Origin: Corynebacterium epidermidicanis
GTDB taxonomy: Bacteria; Actinomycetota; Actinomycetes; Mycobacteriales; Mycobacteriaceae
DNA: 64,000 nt
Reading direction: 5' to 3'
Assembly (NCBI RefSeq): GCF_001021025.1
Contig: NZ_CP011541.1
Span: 1,798,001 to 1,862,000 of the forward strand
Notes under the pieces: model-generated
Databases searched by the model: none
What the model saw: only the letters and a program-made list of their open reading frames with translations
Told to the model about the DNA's origin: nothing
Program-made: the position numbers and the translations under genes
Shown here: positions 1 to 7,820 of the stretch, in pieces
Position numbering within the stretch: position 1 is the stretch's first letter
Layout: every line of letters starts with the position of its first letter

Positions 1-179
1 TTCAGACATACCTAGCAATTTATCCCAGCCGTGAATCAAACACCGAAAACAGGGGCGGAAAATTACAGTTTGACACCAGAAGGTTTGTACACTGGTGCGC
101 ATGTGGCGATTTGCCTGGCCTGCCACAGGCCGAGTGAATGCGCCGAACTTTTACACACTATTTCCGCGAGGAGCACCAC
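1..179 (+). promoter_or_regulatory. glnA upstream region
   Basis: This is the leader of glnA. A TANANT-type -10 hexamer (TACACT, 88-93) is visible, with TTACAG at 63-68 as a possible -35 at 19 bp spacing. A TTGACA at 70-75 is too close to this -10 to pair with it. The Shine-Dalgarno GAGGAG lies at 168-173, six bases before the GTG start. In C. glutamicum glnA is under nitrogen control by AmtR, but I could not point to a convincing AmtR operator here. The promoter call is inferred from motif likeness only. Confidence 0.3.
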
Positions 180-1613
180 GTGGCTTTTGAAAGCGTTGCT
201 GATGTCGTCAAGTACATCAAGGACGAAGAAGTTGAATTCCTAGACATCCGCTTTACCGACGTCCCCGGCACCGAACACCACCTTTCGATCCCAGCATCGA
301 TGTTCGATGAAGAAACCGCAGAAGCCGGACTGGCATTCGACGGCTCCTCTATCCGTGGGTTCACCACCATCGAAGAATCCGACATGAACCTGCTGCCGGA
401 CGTAAAGACGGCAATGATCGACCCGTTCCGACCAGCAAAGACGCTGAACATGAAGTTCTTCGTCCACGACCCATTCACCCGCGAACCATTCAGCCGTGAC
501 CCACGCAACGTCGCACGCAAAGCTGAAGAATATTTGGCCTCCACTGGCATCGCCGACACCTGCTTCTTTGGTGCCGAAGCTGAGTTCTACCTCTTCGACT
601 CGGTACGTTTCCACACCGATGTCAACGCCTCCTTCTACGAAGTAGACAGCGACGAAGGCTGGTGGAACCGCGGTTCGGAAACCAACCTCAACGGTGGACC
701 AAACCTCGGCTACAAGAACCGCACCAAGAAGGGCTACTTCCCTAACGCGCCTTATGACGGCGCAGTGGACATCCGCGACGACATGGTCCGCCACATGCGC
801 GATGCTGGTTTTGACGTAGAACGCTTCCACCACGAATGTGGCCAGGGCCAGCAGGAGATCAACTACAAGTTCAACACTCTGCTGCACGCAGCAGACGACC
901 TGCAGACGTTCAAATACATCGTTAAGCAGACCGCCCACTACCACGGTCAAACCGCCACCTTCATGCCTAAGCCACTGGCGGGCGATGCCGGATCCGGTAT
1001 GCACGCCCACCAATCGCTGTGGAAGGACGGCCAGCCACTGTTCCACGACGATAACGGCTACGCGGGTCTCTCCGACCTCGCCCGTTACTACATCGGTGGC
1101 ATCCTACACCACGCAGGTGCGGTGCTGTCCTTCACCAACGCGACGTTGAATTCCTACCACCGCTTGGTCCCAGGCTACGAAGCTCCAATCAACCTGGTGT
1201 ACTCGCAGCGCAACCGCTCCGCAGCAGTGCGCATCCCGATTACGGGCTCCAACCCGAAGGCAAAGCGCATCGAGTTCCGCGCGCCGGACCCATCGGGCAA
1301 CCCATACTTCGGCTTTGCTGCCATGATGATGGCTGGTCTCGACGGCATCAAGAACCGCATCGAGCCACACGCACCAGTGGACAAGGACCTCTACGAACTC
1401 CCACCTGAGGAAGCAGCCTCCATCCCAACCGCCCCGACTTCCCTCGAGGCATCCCTGGAAGCACTCGCCGAAGACCACGAGTTCCTCACCGAAGGTGGCG
1501 TCTTCACCGACGACCTCATCCAGACCTACATCAAGTACAAGTACGACAACGAGATCATCCCGAACCGCACGCGGCCAACCCCGCAGGAATTCGAGATGTA
1601 CTTCGATTGCTAA
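180..1613 (+). CDS. glnA: Type I glutamine synthetase GlnA (adenylylation-regulated)
   Basis: The enzyme makes glutamine from glutamate, ammonia and ATP in the cytosol and is the main ammonium assimilation enzyme. The GTG at 180 is chosen because GAGGAG sits 6 bases upstream and the product then starts [20 protein letters not shown], matching actinobacterial GlnA; the in-frame ATG at 138 gives a 14-residue unrelated extension. The protein is 477 aa, normal for GSI. Visible family signatures are [11 protein letters not shown] near residues 50-60, the ATP-site segment [16 protein letters not shown], and [10 protein letters not shown]. Near the C terminus [10 protein letters not shown] carries the tyrosine that is adenylylated in GSI-beta enzymes, which fits the presence of glnE in the same window. 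An IS element lies 77 bp downstream of the stop. Confidence 0.97.
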   Translation: MAFESVADVVKYIKDEEVEFLDIRFTDVPGTEHHLSIPASMFDEETAEAGLAFDGSSIRGFTTIEESDMNLLPDVKTAMIDPFRPAKTLNMKFFVHDPFTREPFSRDPRNVARKAEEYLASTGIADTCFFGAEAEFYLFDSVRFHTDVNASFYEVDSDEGWWNRGSETNLNGGPNLGYKNRTKKGYFPNAPYDGAVDIRDDMVRHMRDAGFDVERFHHECGQGQQEINYKFNTLLHAADDLQTFKYIVKQTAHYHGQTATFMPKPLAGDAGSGMHAHQSLWKDGQPLFHDDNGYAGLSDLARYYIGGILHHAGAVLSFTNATLNSYHRLVPGYEAPINLVYSQRNRSAAVRIPITGSNPKAKRIEFRAPDPSGNPYFGFAAMMMAGLDGIKNRIEPHAPVDKDLYELPPEEAASIPTAPTSLEASLEALAEDHEFLTEGGVFTDDLIQTYIKYKYDNEIIPNRTRPTPQEFEMYFDC

Positions 1614-1725
1614 TGTAGGCGGGACATTTGCGTTTCTGACCAGCAGTTATTCGCGAATCTCCCAAACTTAAAAGAAATCCCAGTCTACTCTTGAACTGGC
1701 CCCCGAAAGTTGGACTGGTTTAATT

Positions 1726-2619
1726 CTAGGCGGTTTGGGTTTCAAGGGTCTGGTTCCGATAGTGCATCGGGGTCAGGCCCTTGAGTCGTTGTTGGATGCG
1801 TTCGTGGTTGTACCAGTGAATGTAGTCATCGAGTGCGTGGTAGAAGTCATCCTGACTGGTAAATGACTCACCGTGGTACATCTCTGTCTTGAGGTGCCCG
1901 AAGAAGTTTTCCATCACCGCGTTGTCGTAGCAGTTACCTTTCCTTGACATTGACTGCACACCACCAATGCTGTCAATGAGGTCGCGCCAGCTGGAATGCT
2001 GGTACTGGAACCCTTGATCCGTATGCACCAGTAAACCTTTTCCTGGCGATTGTTGTGCGATGGCATCACGCAAAGACTGTGACGTAAACGCTGTATTCGG
2101 TGAGGTAGACACGCTATACGACACGATCGCCCGATCATATAGGTCCATGATCGGCGACAAGTAAACCTTGGTGCCAGCGACCCGAAACTCCGTGACATCA
2201 CTTACCCACACCGTATTTGGTGTATCCGGTGTGAAGCATCGATCCAGCACGTTCTTGGCGATGTGGCTGACAGTGCCTTTGTACGAGTTGTACTTCTTTT
2301 TCACCCTGACCTTGGACTTCAGCCCCAACTCGTCCATGAGCTTGTAGACCAGCTTGTGGTTAACCGCCCACCCTTGCCGTTGGAGTTGAGCATGCACCCG
2401 CCGGTAACCATAACGACGGTTCATCCGCTGAAAGATGTCACGGATTGCCTGCTTAAGCTGGGCATGCTTATCAGCTGCAGTGAGGCGTTGTTGGTGATAG
2501 TAAAACGTCGACCGGGCAAGACCTGCCGCAGCAAGCAGATCATCCAGCCGGTGGTCTGACTTGAGGATGACGATAGCCTCGACCTTTAACCTCGTCGCTG
2601 GTTCCTCAAGTCCCGCAAT
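1726..2619 (-). CDS. IS3-family transposase OrfB (rve/DDE integrase domain)
   Basis: This is the catalytic half of the transposase. The first ATG is at 2424, but family-typical sequence (ILKSDHRLDDLLAAAGLARS, then TFYYHQQRL) reads back without a stop to the A7 tract at 2619-2625, so translation probably enters by -1 frameshifting from OrfA. The DDE triad is visible: D in WVSDVTEF, D in LVHTDQGFQYQ, and E in NAVMENFFGHLKTEM, with the family's usual spacing between the last two. The C-terminal segment YIHWYNHERIQQRLKGLTP is typical of the IS3/IS150 group. The fused OrfAB product would be about 452 aa. No damage to the frame is visible. Confidence 0.93.
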   Translation of the reverse strand: MAGLEEPATRLKVEAIVILKSDHRLDDLLAAAGLARSTFYYHQQRLTAADKHAQLKQAIRDIFQRMNRRYGYRRVHAQLQRQGWAVNHKLVYKLMDELGLKSKVRVKKKYNSYKGTVSHIAKNVLDRCFTPDTPNTVWVSDVTEFRVAGTKVYLSPIMDLYDRAIVSYSVSTSPNTAFTSQSLRDAIAQQSPGKGLLVHTDQGFQYQHSSWRDLIDSIGGVQSMSRKGNCYDNAVMENFFGHLKTEMYHGESFTSQDDFYHALDDYIHWYNHERIQQRLKGLTPMHYRNQTLETQTA

Positions 2620-3083
2620 TTTTTTAGGTATGCGTTTTCCGCCCGCAATTTCTCTACCTCGCGGCGCAGCCGATCTTCCTCAGTCACTGTCTTCGTAGGT
2701 GAACTGCCCTTGGGTCGTCCCTTCGGCTTCGGTCGCAAGGCTTCGTCACCACCTGCACGCCAGGCACGGACCCAACTCGAGACAAGCTGGTCGGAGGACA
2801 ACCCGAACTCGCGGGCAAGATCCATCTTCGACTCACCAGCAATGAAGCGATCGACGACTTCCTTCTTCACCTCGAAGGAAAACTGCTGCTTAGTTGGTTT
2901 CTCCACAAGACACAGCCTGCCATGAAGCTTGAACCGACGCTCAAATCGCTTCACCGCATACAGGCCAACCCCTAAACGATTAGCTGCCGCCGTGTAGCCC
3001 AGACCCTGTTCAAACAATGCAACCAACTGCTCTCGCTGAAACTCACTCAGAGAACTTCGTGCCCTCAAAGAAATACTCCCCAC
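2586..3083 (-). CDS. IS3-family transposase OrfA (helix-turn-helix)
   Basis: OrfA is 165 aa. It binds the inverted repeats through two helix-turn-helix-like segments: residues about 12-50 (FQREQLVALFEQGLGYTAAA) and about 70-110 (VKKEVVDRFIAGESKMDLAR). It ends in a leucine-heptad coiled coil (EEDRLRREVEKLRAENAYLK) that usually mediates dimerisation with OrfAB. The start is a GTG with no clear Shine-Dalgarno, consistent with low transposase expression. The C terminus overlaps the OrfB frame, and the slippery site falls inside its penultimate segment (AYLKKLRD). Confidence 0.9.
   Translation of the reverse strand: MGSISLRARSSLSEFQREQLVALFEQGLGYTAAANRLGVGLYAVKRFERRFKLHGRLCLVEKPTKQQFSFEVKKEVVDRFIAGESKMDLAREFGLSSDQLVSSWVRAWRAGGDEALRPKPKGRPKGSSPTKTVTEEDRLRREVEKLRAENAYLKKLRDLRNQRRG
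2619..2625 (-). promoter_or_regulatory. Programmed -1 frameshift site (A AAA AAA)
   Basis: On the minus strand OrfA reads CTA AAA AAA TTG, giving a perfect A_AAA_AAA slippery heptamer in the zero frame. A one-base slip backwards enters the OrfB frame (ATT GCG GGA), which is open through to the end of the DDE domain. This arrangement is the established control of IS3-family OrfAB synthesis. I did not identify a definite downstream stimulatory pseudoknot by eye. Confidence 0.8.
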
Positions 3084-3197
3084 TAGTTAGAAACTGATTT
3101 CTCAGTCCAACTAATGGGGAGCAGTTCACACTCGCTGGACTCTCCCTGACCTGAGGCGTAAAGCTTAAAGCCCTAGCCTCAATCCAGGGAGCCAGGC

Positions 3198-3228
3198 AAG
3201 CACCCTCTCTCACCCAGAGAGGGTGCTT
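3198..3228 (+). terminator. Hairpin terminator, probably the native glnA terminator
   Basis: A perfect 13-bp stem (AAGCACCCTCTCT, 3198-3210, with 3216-3228) with a 5-nt loop is followed by TTTC. It is the first strong hairpin after glnA once the insertion sequence is removed, so it is likely the original glnA terminator. It could also stop transcription arriving from the opposite strand. Confidence 0.75.
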
Positions 3229-3339
3229 TCGTCATTGGGCTGCCCAAACTTACATTGGCTCTACTCCCGCGCAACCAGAGGCAATCGCAGGTGAAGCCAT
3301 AACCCGAGGCCACGAACTCTTAGGACTCGGCGGTTACTG

Positions 3340-4737
3340 TCACTCGTCCCACCACTGAAAGTCGTCCGTCAGCCGTCCCGCCACCGCTTCGATCTCGGCT
3401 CGGTGGTCGTAGCGGTCGAACTTTGCGGGAGCTGGAATCTCTACATCCGACAGGGGCTTCGCTCGCCCCGCGACCCGAGCACTCCACGCTAGGTAGTCAG
3501 GGTCCACACCACCCTCCCGCGCCGCTGCCAAGAACTGCTGCACTGAGACATACTCATGCCACCTAGACACCTGCTCGGTCAGGGTTTTCCACTCATGGTC
3601 TTCCTGAACGCGCTGCGCTACGAGCTTCGCTGCGGTGTCGAGACGGCGCTGCCAAGCGGATTCTTGAATCTCCTTCATTTCCGCCCGGACACTGTCGGCC
3701 AATTCGATCTCGACTAGCGCGTCAAGGAGGTCAGAAAGCTCTGTGTCTAGCCGTTCGGGCTTGCGCTTGGTGTCCCTAACGGACCGAAACCCAACTTCAA
3801 TGCTCAGCCGCCCGTTTTTGACTTGGGCGTAGAACTTCCGAGTGGGCATGTCAGAGCTTCCAGTCCACCTCCTGTGCTCTTCAATTTCCTGTTCCGTAGG
3901 CTCGCGCTGGAAGGAGTCATGAGCCTCCACCACCTTGACTTCATAGCTTCGGTGTTTCGTCTTCACTTTCACATAGCTGGGAACGTTGTGGGCATAGCTG
4001 TAGTACCGTTCATCTCTCTCGTACTCCACTGTCCAGCCAAGGCGTTCGACTTCTTTGAACAGGACGTGCAGCAAACGGCGGGCACGGGGTTGCGTCTGGG
4101 GAGAAACCTTGAAGTGCTTGCCCTCGGAGAACTTGCCGACCATGGGGTGAAACTTGTTGACTCGTTTCGCCCCTGTAGCAATGTCCAGATTGCGGGGTTC
4201 AAAAATGACCTTCTTCACAAGAGCAACCCAAACGTGCGACGCCGGTTCACGCAGGTATCGCCTGAGGGCAAACTCGTAGTGCAAAACCATGTCTTCGCCG
4301 ATAAGGTCCTCGCGGAGTGCAAGGGCTTTGAGCTTTGGCTCCCAGACAGTCTTGAACGCTTCCTCGGAGCATAGGGCGCGGTACGCCACACCTTTCGGGT
4401 CGCGCAGACGCTTGTACAGCACCTCGACCACTTCGTCACTGGGCTTTGGAGGTGGCGGAGGAACGGGCGCCGGTCGTTCGATTGGCCGGGGTGGGAAGAC
4501 TGCGGTGCGCTTGCGCTGTTTCACCAACGGTTCGGTGCCAGCAAGGACCCGTTTACCACGAGCAGTCACCGAGGCTTTCCAGGTCTGCCCATGGCCCTTG
4601 ATTTTCACGAGACCGTGGCCCTCTAGGGTACGAGCGAAAATCTTGTAGTTTCCTTGTGGTACCGAGTCCGCCGGGCAGCCGTCGTTGATCCAGTGCAGGA
4701 CTTCCTTTTGACGCTCGTTGAGAGTCTTCGCAGCCAT
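3340..4737 (-). CDS. Unknown protein with N-terminal winged-helix-like segment
   Basis: I do not recognise this 465-aa protein. The ATG at 4737 is preferred over an in-frame start 96 bp upstream because the sequence from MAAKTLNERQKEVLHWINDG has the look of a folded domain, whereas the extension is proline/arginine-rich. Residues 1-65 resemble a small winged helix (GNYKIFARTLEGHGLVKIKG, then a beta-hairpin). A proline-rich linker (PPRPIERPAPVPPPPPKP) follows at about 80-102, then a mostly alpha/beta region rich in charged residues with no motif I can assign, ending FQWWDE. It is transcribed divergently from the gene at 5150 and sits at the edge of a restriction-modification locus, so a defence or island-maintenance role is possible, but that rests on position alone. 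Confidence 0.7.
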   Translation of the reverse strand: MAAKTLNERQKEVLHWINDGCPADSVPQGNYKIFARTLEGHGLVKIKGHGQTWKASVTARGKRVLAGTEPLVKQRKRTAVFPPRPIERPAPVPPPPPKPSDEVVEVLYKRLRDPKGVAYRALCSEEAFKTVWEPKLKALALREDLIGEDMVLHYEFALRRYLREPASHVWVALVKKVIFEPRNLDIATGAKRVNKFHPMVGKFSEGKHFKVSPQTQPRARRLLHVLFKEVERLGWTVEYERDERYYSYAHNVPSYVKVKTKHRSYEVKVVEAHDSFQREPTEQEIEEHRRWTGSSDMPTRKFYAQVKNGRLSIEVGFRSVRDTKRKPERLDTELSDLLDALVEIELADSVRAEMKEIQESAWQRRLDTAAKLVAQRVQEDHEWKTLTEQVSRWHEYVSVQQFLAAAREGGVDPDYLAWSARVAGRAKPLSDVEIPAPAKFDRYDHRAEIEAVAGRLTDDFQWWDE

Positions 4738-5149
4738 AGATTCATTATCAAATGGGCAGCCCGGTCGCGCAGCCCGGAAGTCCTTACGGGTCGCGGTGGG
4801 TTGCTCCAGCCTGGGACTGCGACCTGGTGGCACCTAGAGTTCGTGGGCTACAGCGACACATCTAGTCACTGCGAGCTGGTCGTGGTACCGAGTTTGATAC
4901 GACGTGGTAGCTGGTTTTCTATAGGCGGCTAGGTGCTGGAAGGGAGGTTTCCGAATCCCCTATCCTCCGGTTAAGCACCGCAAATTTACTTCTGTCACTG
5001 ATTAGGACACAGCAACTGACGCAACCACAGTAAACAGCCACCAAAATGCAAAGATCGAACATTCATGCGACAGTTTCAGTGGAGTTGTCCAGGCAACGGA
5101 ATAAGGTAGCAATAACACCAATCCCCCATAAACCAAGGAGATGCCCTTA
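4738..5149. other. Divergent intergenic region of the island
   Basis: About 410 bp lie between two divergently transcribed unknown genes. Promoters for both are expected here. The right half (about 4970-5130) is visibly richer in A/T than the surroundings. I see no RNA gene, convincing open frame or operator. The only clear signal is the Shine-Dalgarno AAGGAG at 5135-5140 for the gene at 5150. Confidence 0.5.
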
Positions 5150-5710
5150 ATGTCCCAGTCCGATAAATACACCATCGCCGACGACCTGATCCGCGAAGTT
5201 GGACAGCACCCACTACGCGACCTCAACGCCACCGCCCTAGGCGAGCGCCACGGCGTTGCTGCCGAGAGCATTGTCAAAGTCGGTCATTGGTGTATCGACA
5301 ACGGCTACATGACCAAGCAATCCCATTCCGACATGAACCACGTCATATGGTGCGGCATGTTGACCGCCGACGGTGAAGAAGTCGCCGCGGGTCTTGCCAC
5401 CACTCGCCCCGAGCCAACGCCAACTCCGGCCCCAGTCTTCAACTTCAATGCCCCTGTAAACGCGGGAATTATCGGCTCCGGCAACACACAGAATGTCACC
5501 CTCACAGTGTCCGAAGCACAGGTCCTTGCCCTTGCCGAAGCGCTCCGTCACGACGGCCACGTCGCGGAAGCCGACACGGTGCTCGCAGCAACTAAAAACG
5601 GAAAACAGCCTGGGCGACTGCTGGAGGCGTTCACAGCCATTGGTCCGGCGCTCGATAGCTACGGGAAGTTCGCCACCGCGGTGCTTGGCATCCTCACCAG
5701 CACGCAGTAG
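5150..5710 (+). CDS. Unknown small protein upstream of type III R-M genes
   Basis: This 186-aa protein has no family I can name. The ATG at 5150 is chosen over the ATG at 5141 because AAGGAG (5135-5140) is directly adjacent to the earlier ATG and ideally spaced (9 bases) from the later one. Residues 1-85 look like a small helical domain (DDLIREVGQHPLRDLNATAL). The middle carries FNFNAPVNAGIIGSGNTQNV, a Gly/Asn-rich beta-like stretch, and the C-terminal 80 residues are predicted by eye to be helical, ending near a hydrophobic segment (FATAVLGILTS). It lies 112 bp upstream of mod on the same strand, so it could be co-transcribed and be an accessory or regulator of the R-M system. That is inference from position. 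Confidence 0.7.
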   Translation: MSQSDKYTIADDLIREVGQHPLRDLNATALGERHGVAAESIVKVGHWCIDNGYMTKQSHSDMNHVIWCGMLTADGEEVAAGLATTRPEPTPTPAPVFNFNAPVNAGIIGSGNTQNVTLTVSEAQVLALAEALRHDGHVAEADTVLAATKNGKQPGRLLEAFTAIGPALDSYGKFATAVLGILTSTQ

Positions 5711-5822
5711 CCCCTCCGACTGCGACCCTATGCCACTAAAAGCAATGGGGTCTATCCGCCTAATTGCTACCATTGATAAAGACTTTTCAGCAAACATTCA
5801 GACACGAATTTCAGAAGGAACC

Positions 5823-7817
5823 ATGCCCCCACAAAAACTTGAGCTGACCTGGTTCAATAAAGACAAAGCACTCATTCCAACAGAAACCGGAAAATATGGG
5901 TACACTTGGGTCGACCCCCGCGACCCGCGGTACTGCGAAACGCACACCTTGACGGTTCTCGAAACGGTGACGGGTCGGCGAAACGAGAAGCGGGACGGGG
6001 TGCAATACGGGGAACGTGCCGATTTGGAGCCTCAAAGCGACAACTTGCTCATTCAGGGAGAATCCGGGGATGTTCTAGAGGCGCTGACACGCGTGCCGGA
6101 GTTGCGGGACAAGTATGTCGGCAAGGTTAAATGTGTGTACATTGACCCGCCGTTCAACACCGCTCAGACATTCACCCACTATGAAGACAATCTTGAACAC
6201 TCGGTGTGGCTGACGATGATGCGTGACCGACTCCTTCACCTCCGCGATTTGTTGAGCGAGGACGGCTCGATTTGGGTTCACCTCGACGACGTGGAGAACC
6301 ACCGGATGCGGATGCTTATGGACGAGGTGTTCGGGTCAGGGAATTTTGTGACTGAGGTGGTTTGGGAGAAAACCTACTCACCACGCAATGACTCGAAAGG
6401 GATTCCCGCAGTTACGGACACGATTTTGGTCTATCGAAAGTCGGATCAGTTCTCCCCGAATCGTTTGCCGCGCACGGCGGAGATGGACGGTCGATACAAG
6501 AACCCTGATGGAGATATTAAGGGAGCATGGAAATCGGCAGATACAACTGCACCGCTGGCACAGGAACGTGGTTATTTTGGCGGAATTCAACACCCAATCA
6601 GCGGCGAGCTAATCTACCCTCCGGGATCGAGGCACTGGGTTCTTAGCTACTCTAGAATACTCACATCCATTTCAGAATACGGAAATTATATCGCTGTCCC
6701 TCCTAGTGAAGATTCGCTATTTCGCAGAGCTCAGCTGATGGGTATTCCTGTCGAAGAAGTCCGGTCGGATATGCCCGACCTGGTCCTTGCAACCGACCCA
6801 GAAACGTTTCCATCCCGATCTGCAGTGGATCGAATTGAATCAGGTAACTGGCCAGAGATGTACTTTTCGCAGAAGTCAATTGGGCGAAAGGCTCATTTGT
6901 CGGAAGTAGCGGGGAGGATTGCCGCCAACTTCTTACCGCATTCAGAAGTCGGACACAATGATGGAGCAATTAAAGAAATCCGCGCACTGTTCCCAGGGCA
7001 AAATCCGTTCACTACCCCCAAGCCCGAGCGCCTCCTCGAACGCATCATCCACATCGCCACTAATCCCGGCGACGTGGTGCTCGACGTGTTCGCCGGTTCG
7101 GGTACTACCGCTGCGGTAGCCCAGAAAATGGGCCGCCGCTGGGTCACTTGCGAGCTCCTTGAGGACACGTTTAACCGCTTCACCCTCCCACGCTTGACCA
7201 AAGTGGTAAACGGCCAGGACATGGGCGGAATCTCCACGTCCAAGAGTGAGCGTATCGACGACACAGACAATGGCCTGCCGGAAGGAATGACCCCAGACGA
7301 GGCGCAGAAGCTCACTAGCTTGCTCAATAAGGCAATCAAGGAGCACGACGACCTCAAGAAGTCTGCTGACATCAAAGCACTCAAGGCGCTGGTCAAGACG
7401 AAAAACTCTGGTGACGTGGTGAATTGGCTGGGTGGAGGTGGGTTCACCGTCGCCAAGCTCGCCCCTTCATGCTACGACTACACCCCAGAGACCGGATACA
7501 CGCATCTAACCGACGCTGCGACAGGCGAAACGCTGATCGCTTCGGTGGCGGCAAACCTGGGGTTCCATCTGTCGGCAAGTGACCCACACTTCTCCGGTCG
7601 CCGTAACAACGAGCATCTAGCCGTCGTGGAGGGTGTACTCACCGAAGCTAAGGTGGGCGACCTTATGGCGCACCTGCCGGAGGGTCATTCGATTTTGTTT
7701 GCTGCAACCAACCTGGATGAGGGAGTGCGCGATGTGGTCCGTTCCTACAAGAATGGCTCCCGTGTAGTCCACGTCCCACTTGACTTGTTCCCATTTGGCG
7801 AAGAAGAGGAGAACTAG
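5823..7817 (+). CDS. mod: Type III restriction-modification methyltransferase (Mod)
   Basis: Mod methylates adenine in the recognition sequence and also supplies target recognition to the restriction complex. The product from ATG 5823 is 664 aa, normal for the family; AGAAGGA precedes it and the start KLELTWFNKDKALI matches type III Mods. Catalytic motif IV (YIDPPFNTAQTF, about residues 105-115) precedes the AdoMet-binding motif I (DVFAGSGTTAAVAQKMG, about 420-436), the beta-class order. The region between them is the target recognition domain. That region (about 6400-7000) is visibly more A/T-rich than the ends of the gene, suggesting exchange of specificity. The stop is 3 bp before res. No simple sequence repeat of the phase-variation type is seen. 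Confidence 0.94.
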   Translation: MPPQKLELTWFNKDKALIPTETGKYGYTWVDPRDPRYCETHTLTVLETVTGRRNEKRDGVQYGERADLEPQSDNLLIQGESGDVLEALTRVPELRDKYVGKVKCVYIDPPFNTAQTFTHYEDNLEHSVWLTMMRDRLLHLRDLLSEDGSIWVHLDDVENHRMRMLMDEVFGSGNFVTEVVWEKTYSPRNDSKGIPAVTDTILVYRKSDQFSPNRLPRTAEMDGRYKNPDGDIKGAWKSADTTAPLAQERGYFGGIQHPISGELIYPPGSRHWVLSYSRILTSISEYGNYIAVPPSEDSLFRRAQLMGIPVEEVRSDMPDLVLATDPETFPSRSAVDRIESGNWPEMYFSQKSIGRKAHLSEVAGRIAANFLPHSEVGHNDGAIKEIRALFPGQNPFTTPKPERLLERIIHIATNPGDVVLDVFAGSGTTAAVAQKMGRRWVTCELLEDTFNRFTLPRLTKVVNGQDMGGISTSKSERIDDTDNGLPEGMTPDEAQKLTSLLNKAIKEHDDLKKSADIKALKALVKTKNSGDVVNWLGGGGFTVAKLAPSCYDYTPETGYTHLTDAATGETLIASVAANLGFHLSASDPHFSGRRNNEHLAVVEGVLTEAKVGDLMAHLPEGHSILFAATNLDEGVRDVVRSYKNGSRVVHVPLDLFPFGEEEEN

Positions 7818-7820
7818 ACC

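Larger units (their letters stand above)
1691..3129 (-). mobile_element. IS3-family (IS150-like) insertion sequence, complete
   Basis: The element has imperfect terminal inverted repeats: the left end (1692-1717) begins TGAACTGG and ends AGTTGGACTG, and the reverse complement of the right end (3103-3128) begins TGAACTGC and also ends AGTTGGACTG. A 4-bp direct repeat ACTC flanks it (1687-1690 and 3130-3133), as expected for a target-site duplication. It carries two overlapping reading frames on the minus strand with a slippery A7 tract between them, the usual plan of IS3 elements. Both frames are open and the DDE residues are present, so it may still be active. Closing the gap at ACTC rejoins the glnA 3' region to a strong hairpin at 3198-3228. 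I cannot name the exact IS without a database. Confidence 0.9.

Noticed and set aside
70..93. TTGACA at 70-75 with TACACT at 88-93 as the glnA promoter
   Set aside because: The spacing is only 12 bp, too short for a sigma-70-type promoter; kept as low-confidence -10 only.
138..179. ATG at 138 as glnA start
   Set aside because: The extension ([14 protein letters not shown]) is not GlnA-like, while GTG 180 has GAGGAG and the family's N terminus.
240..1046. Long minus-strand open frame opposite glnA
   Set aside because: It is a shadow of the high-GC third positions of glnA; no ribosome site or protein-like motif.
5493..5822. Upstream extension of mod overlapping the small unknown gene
   Set aside because: Residues are shadow-like and the family N terminus begins at 5823 after AGAAGGA.
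5823..7817. Phase-variable repeats in mod
   Set aside because: No simple sequence repeat long enough was seen in or before the gene.
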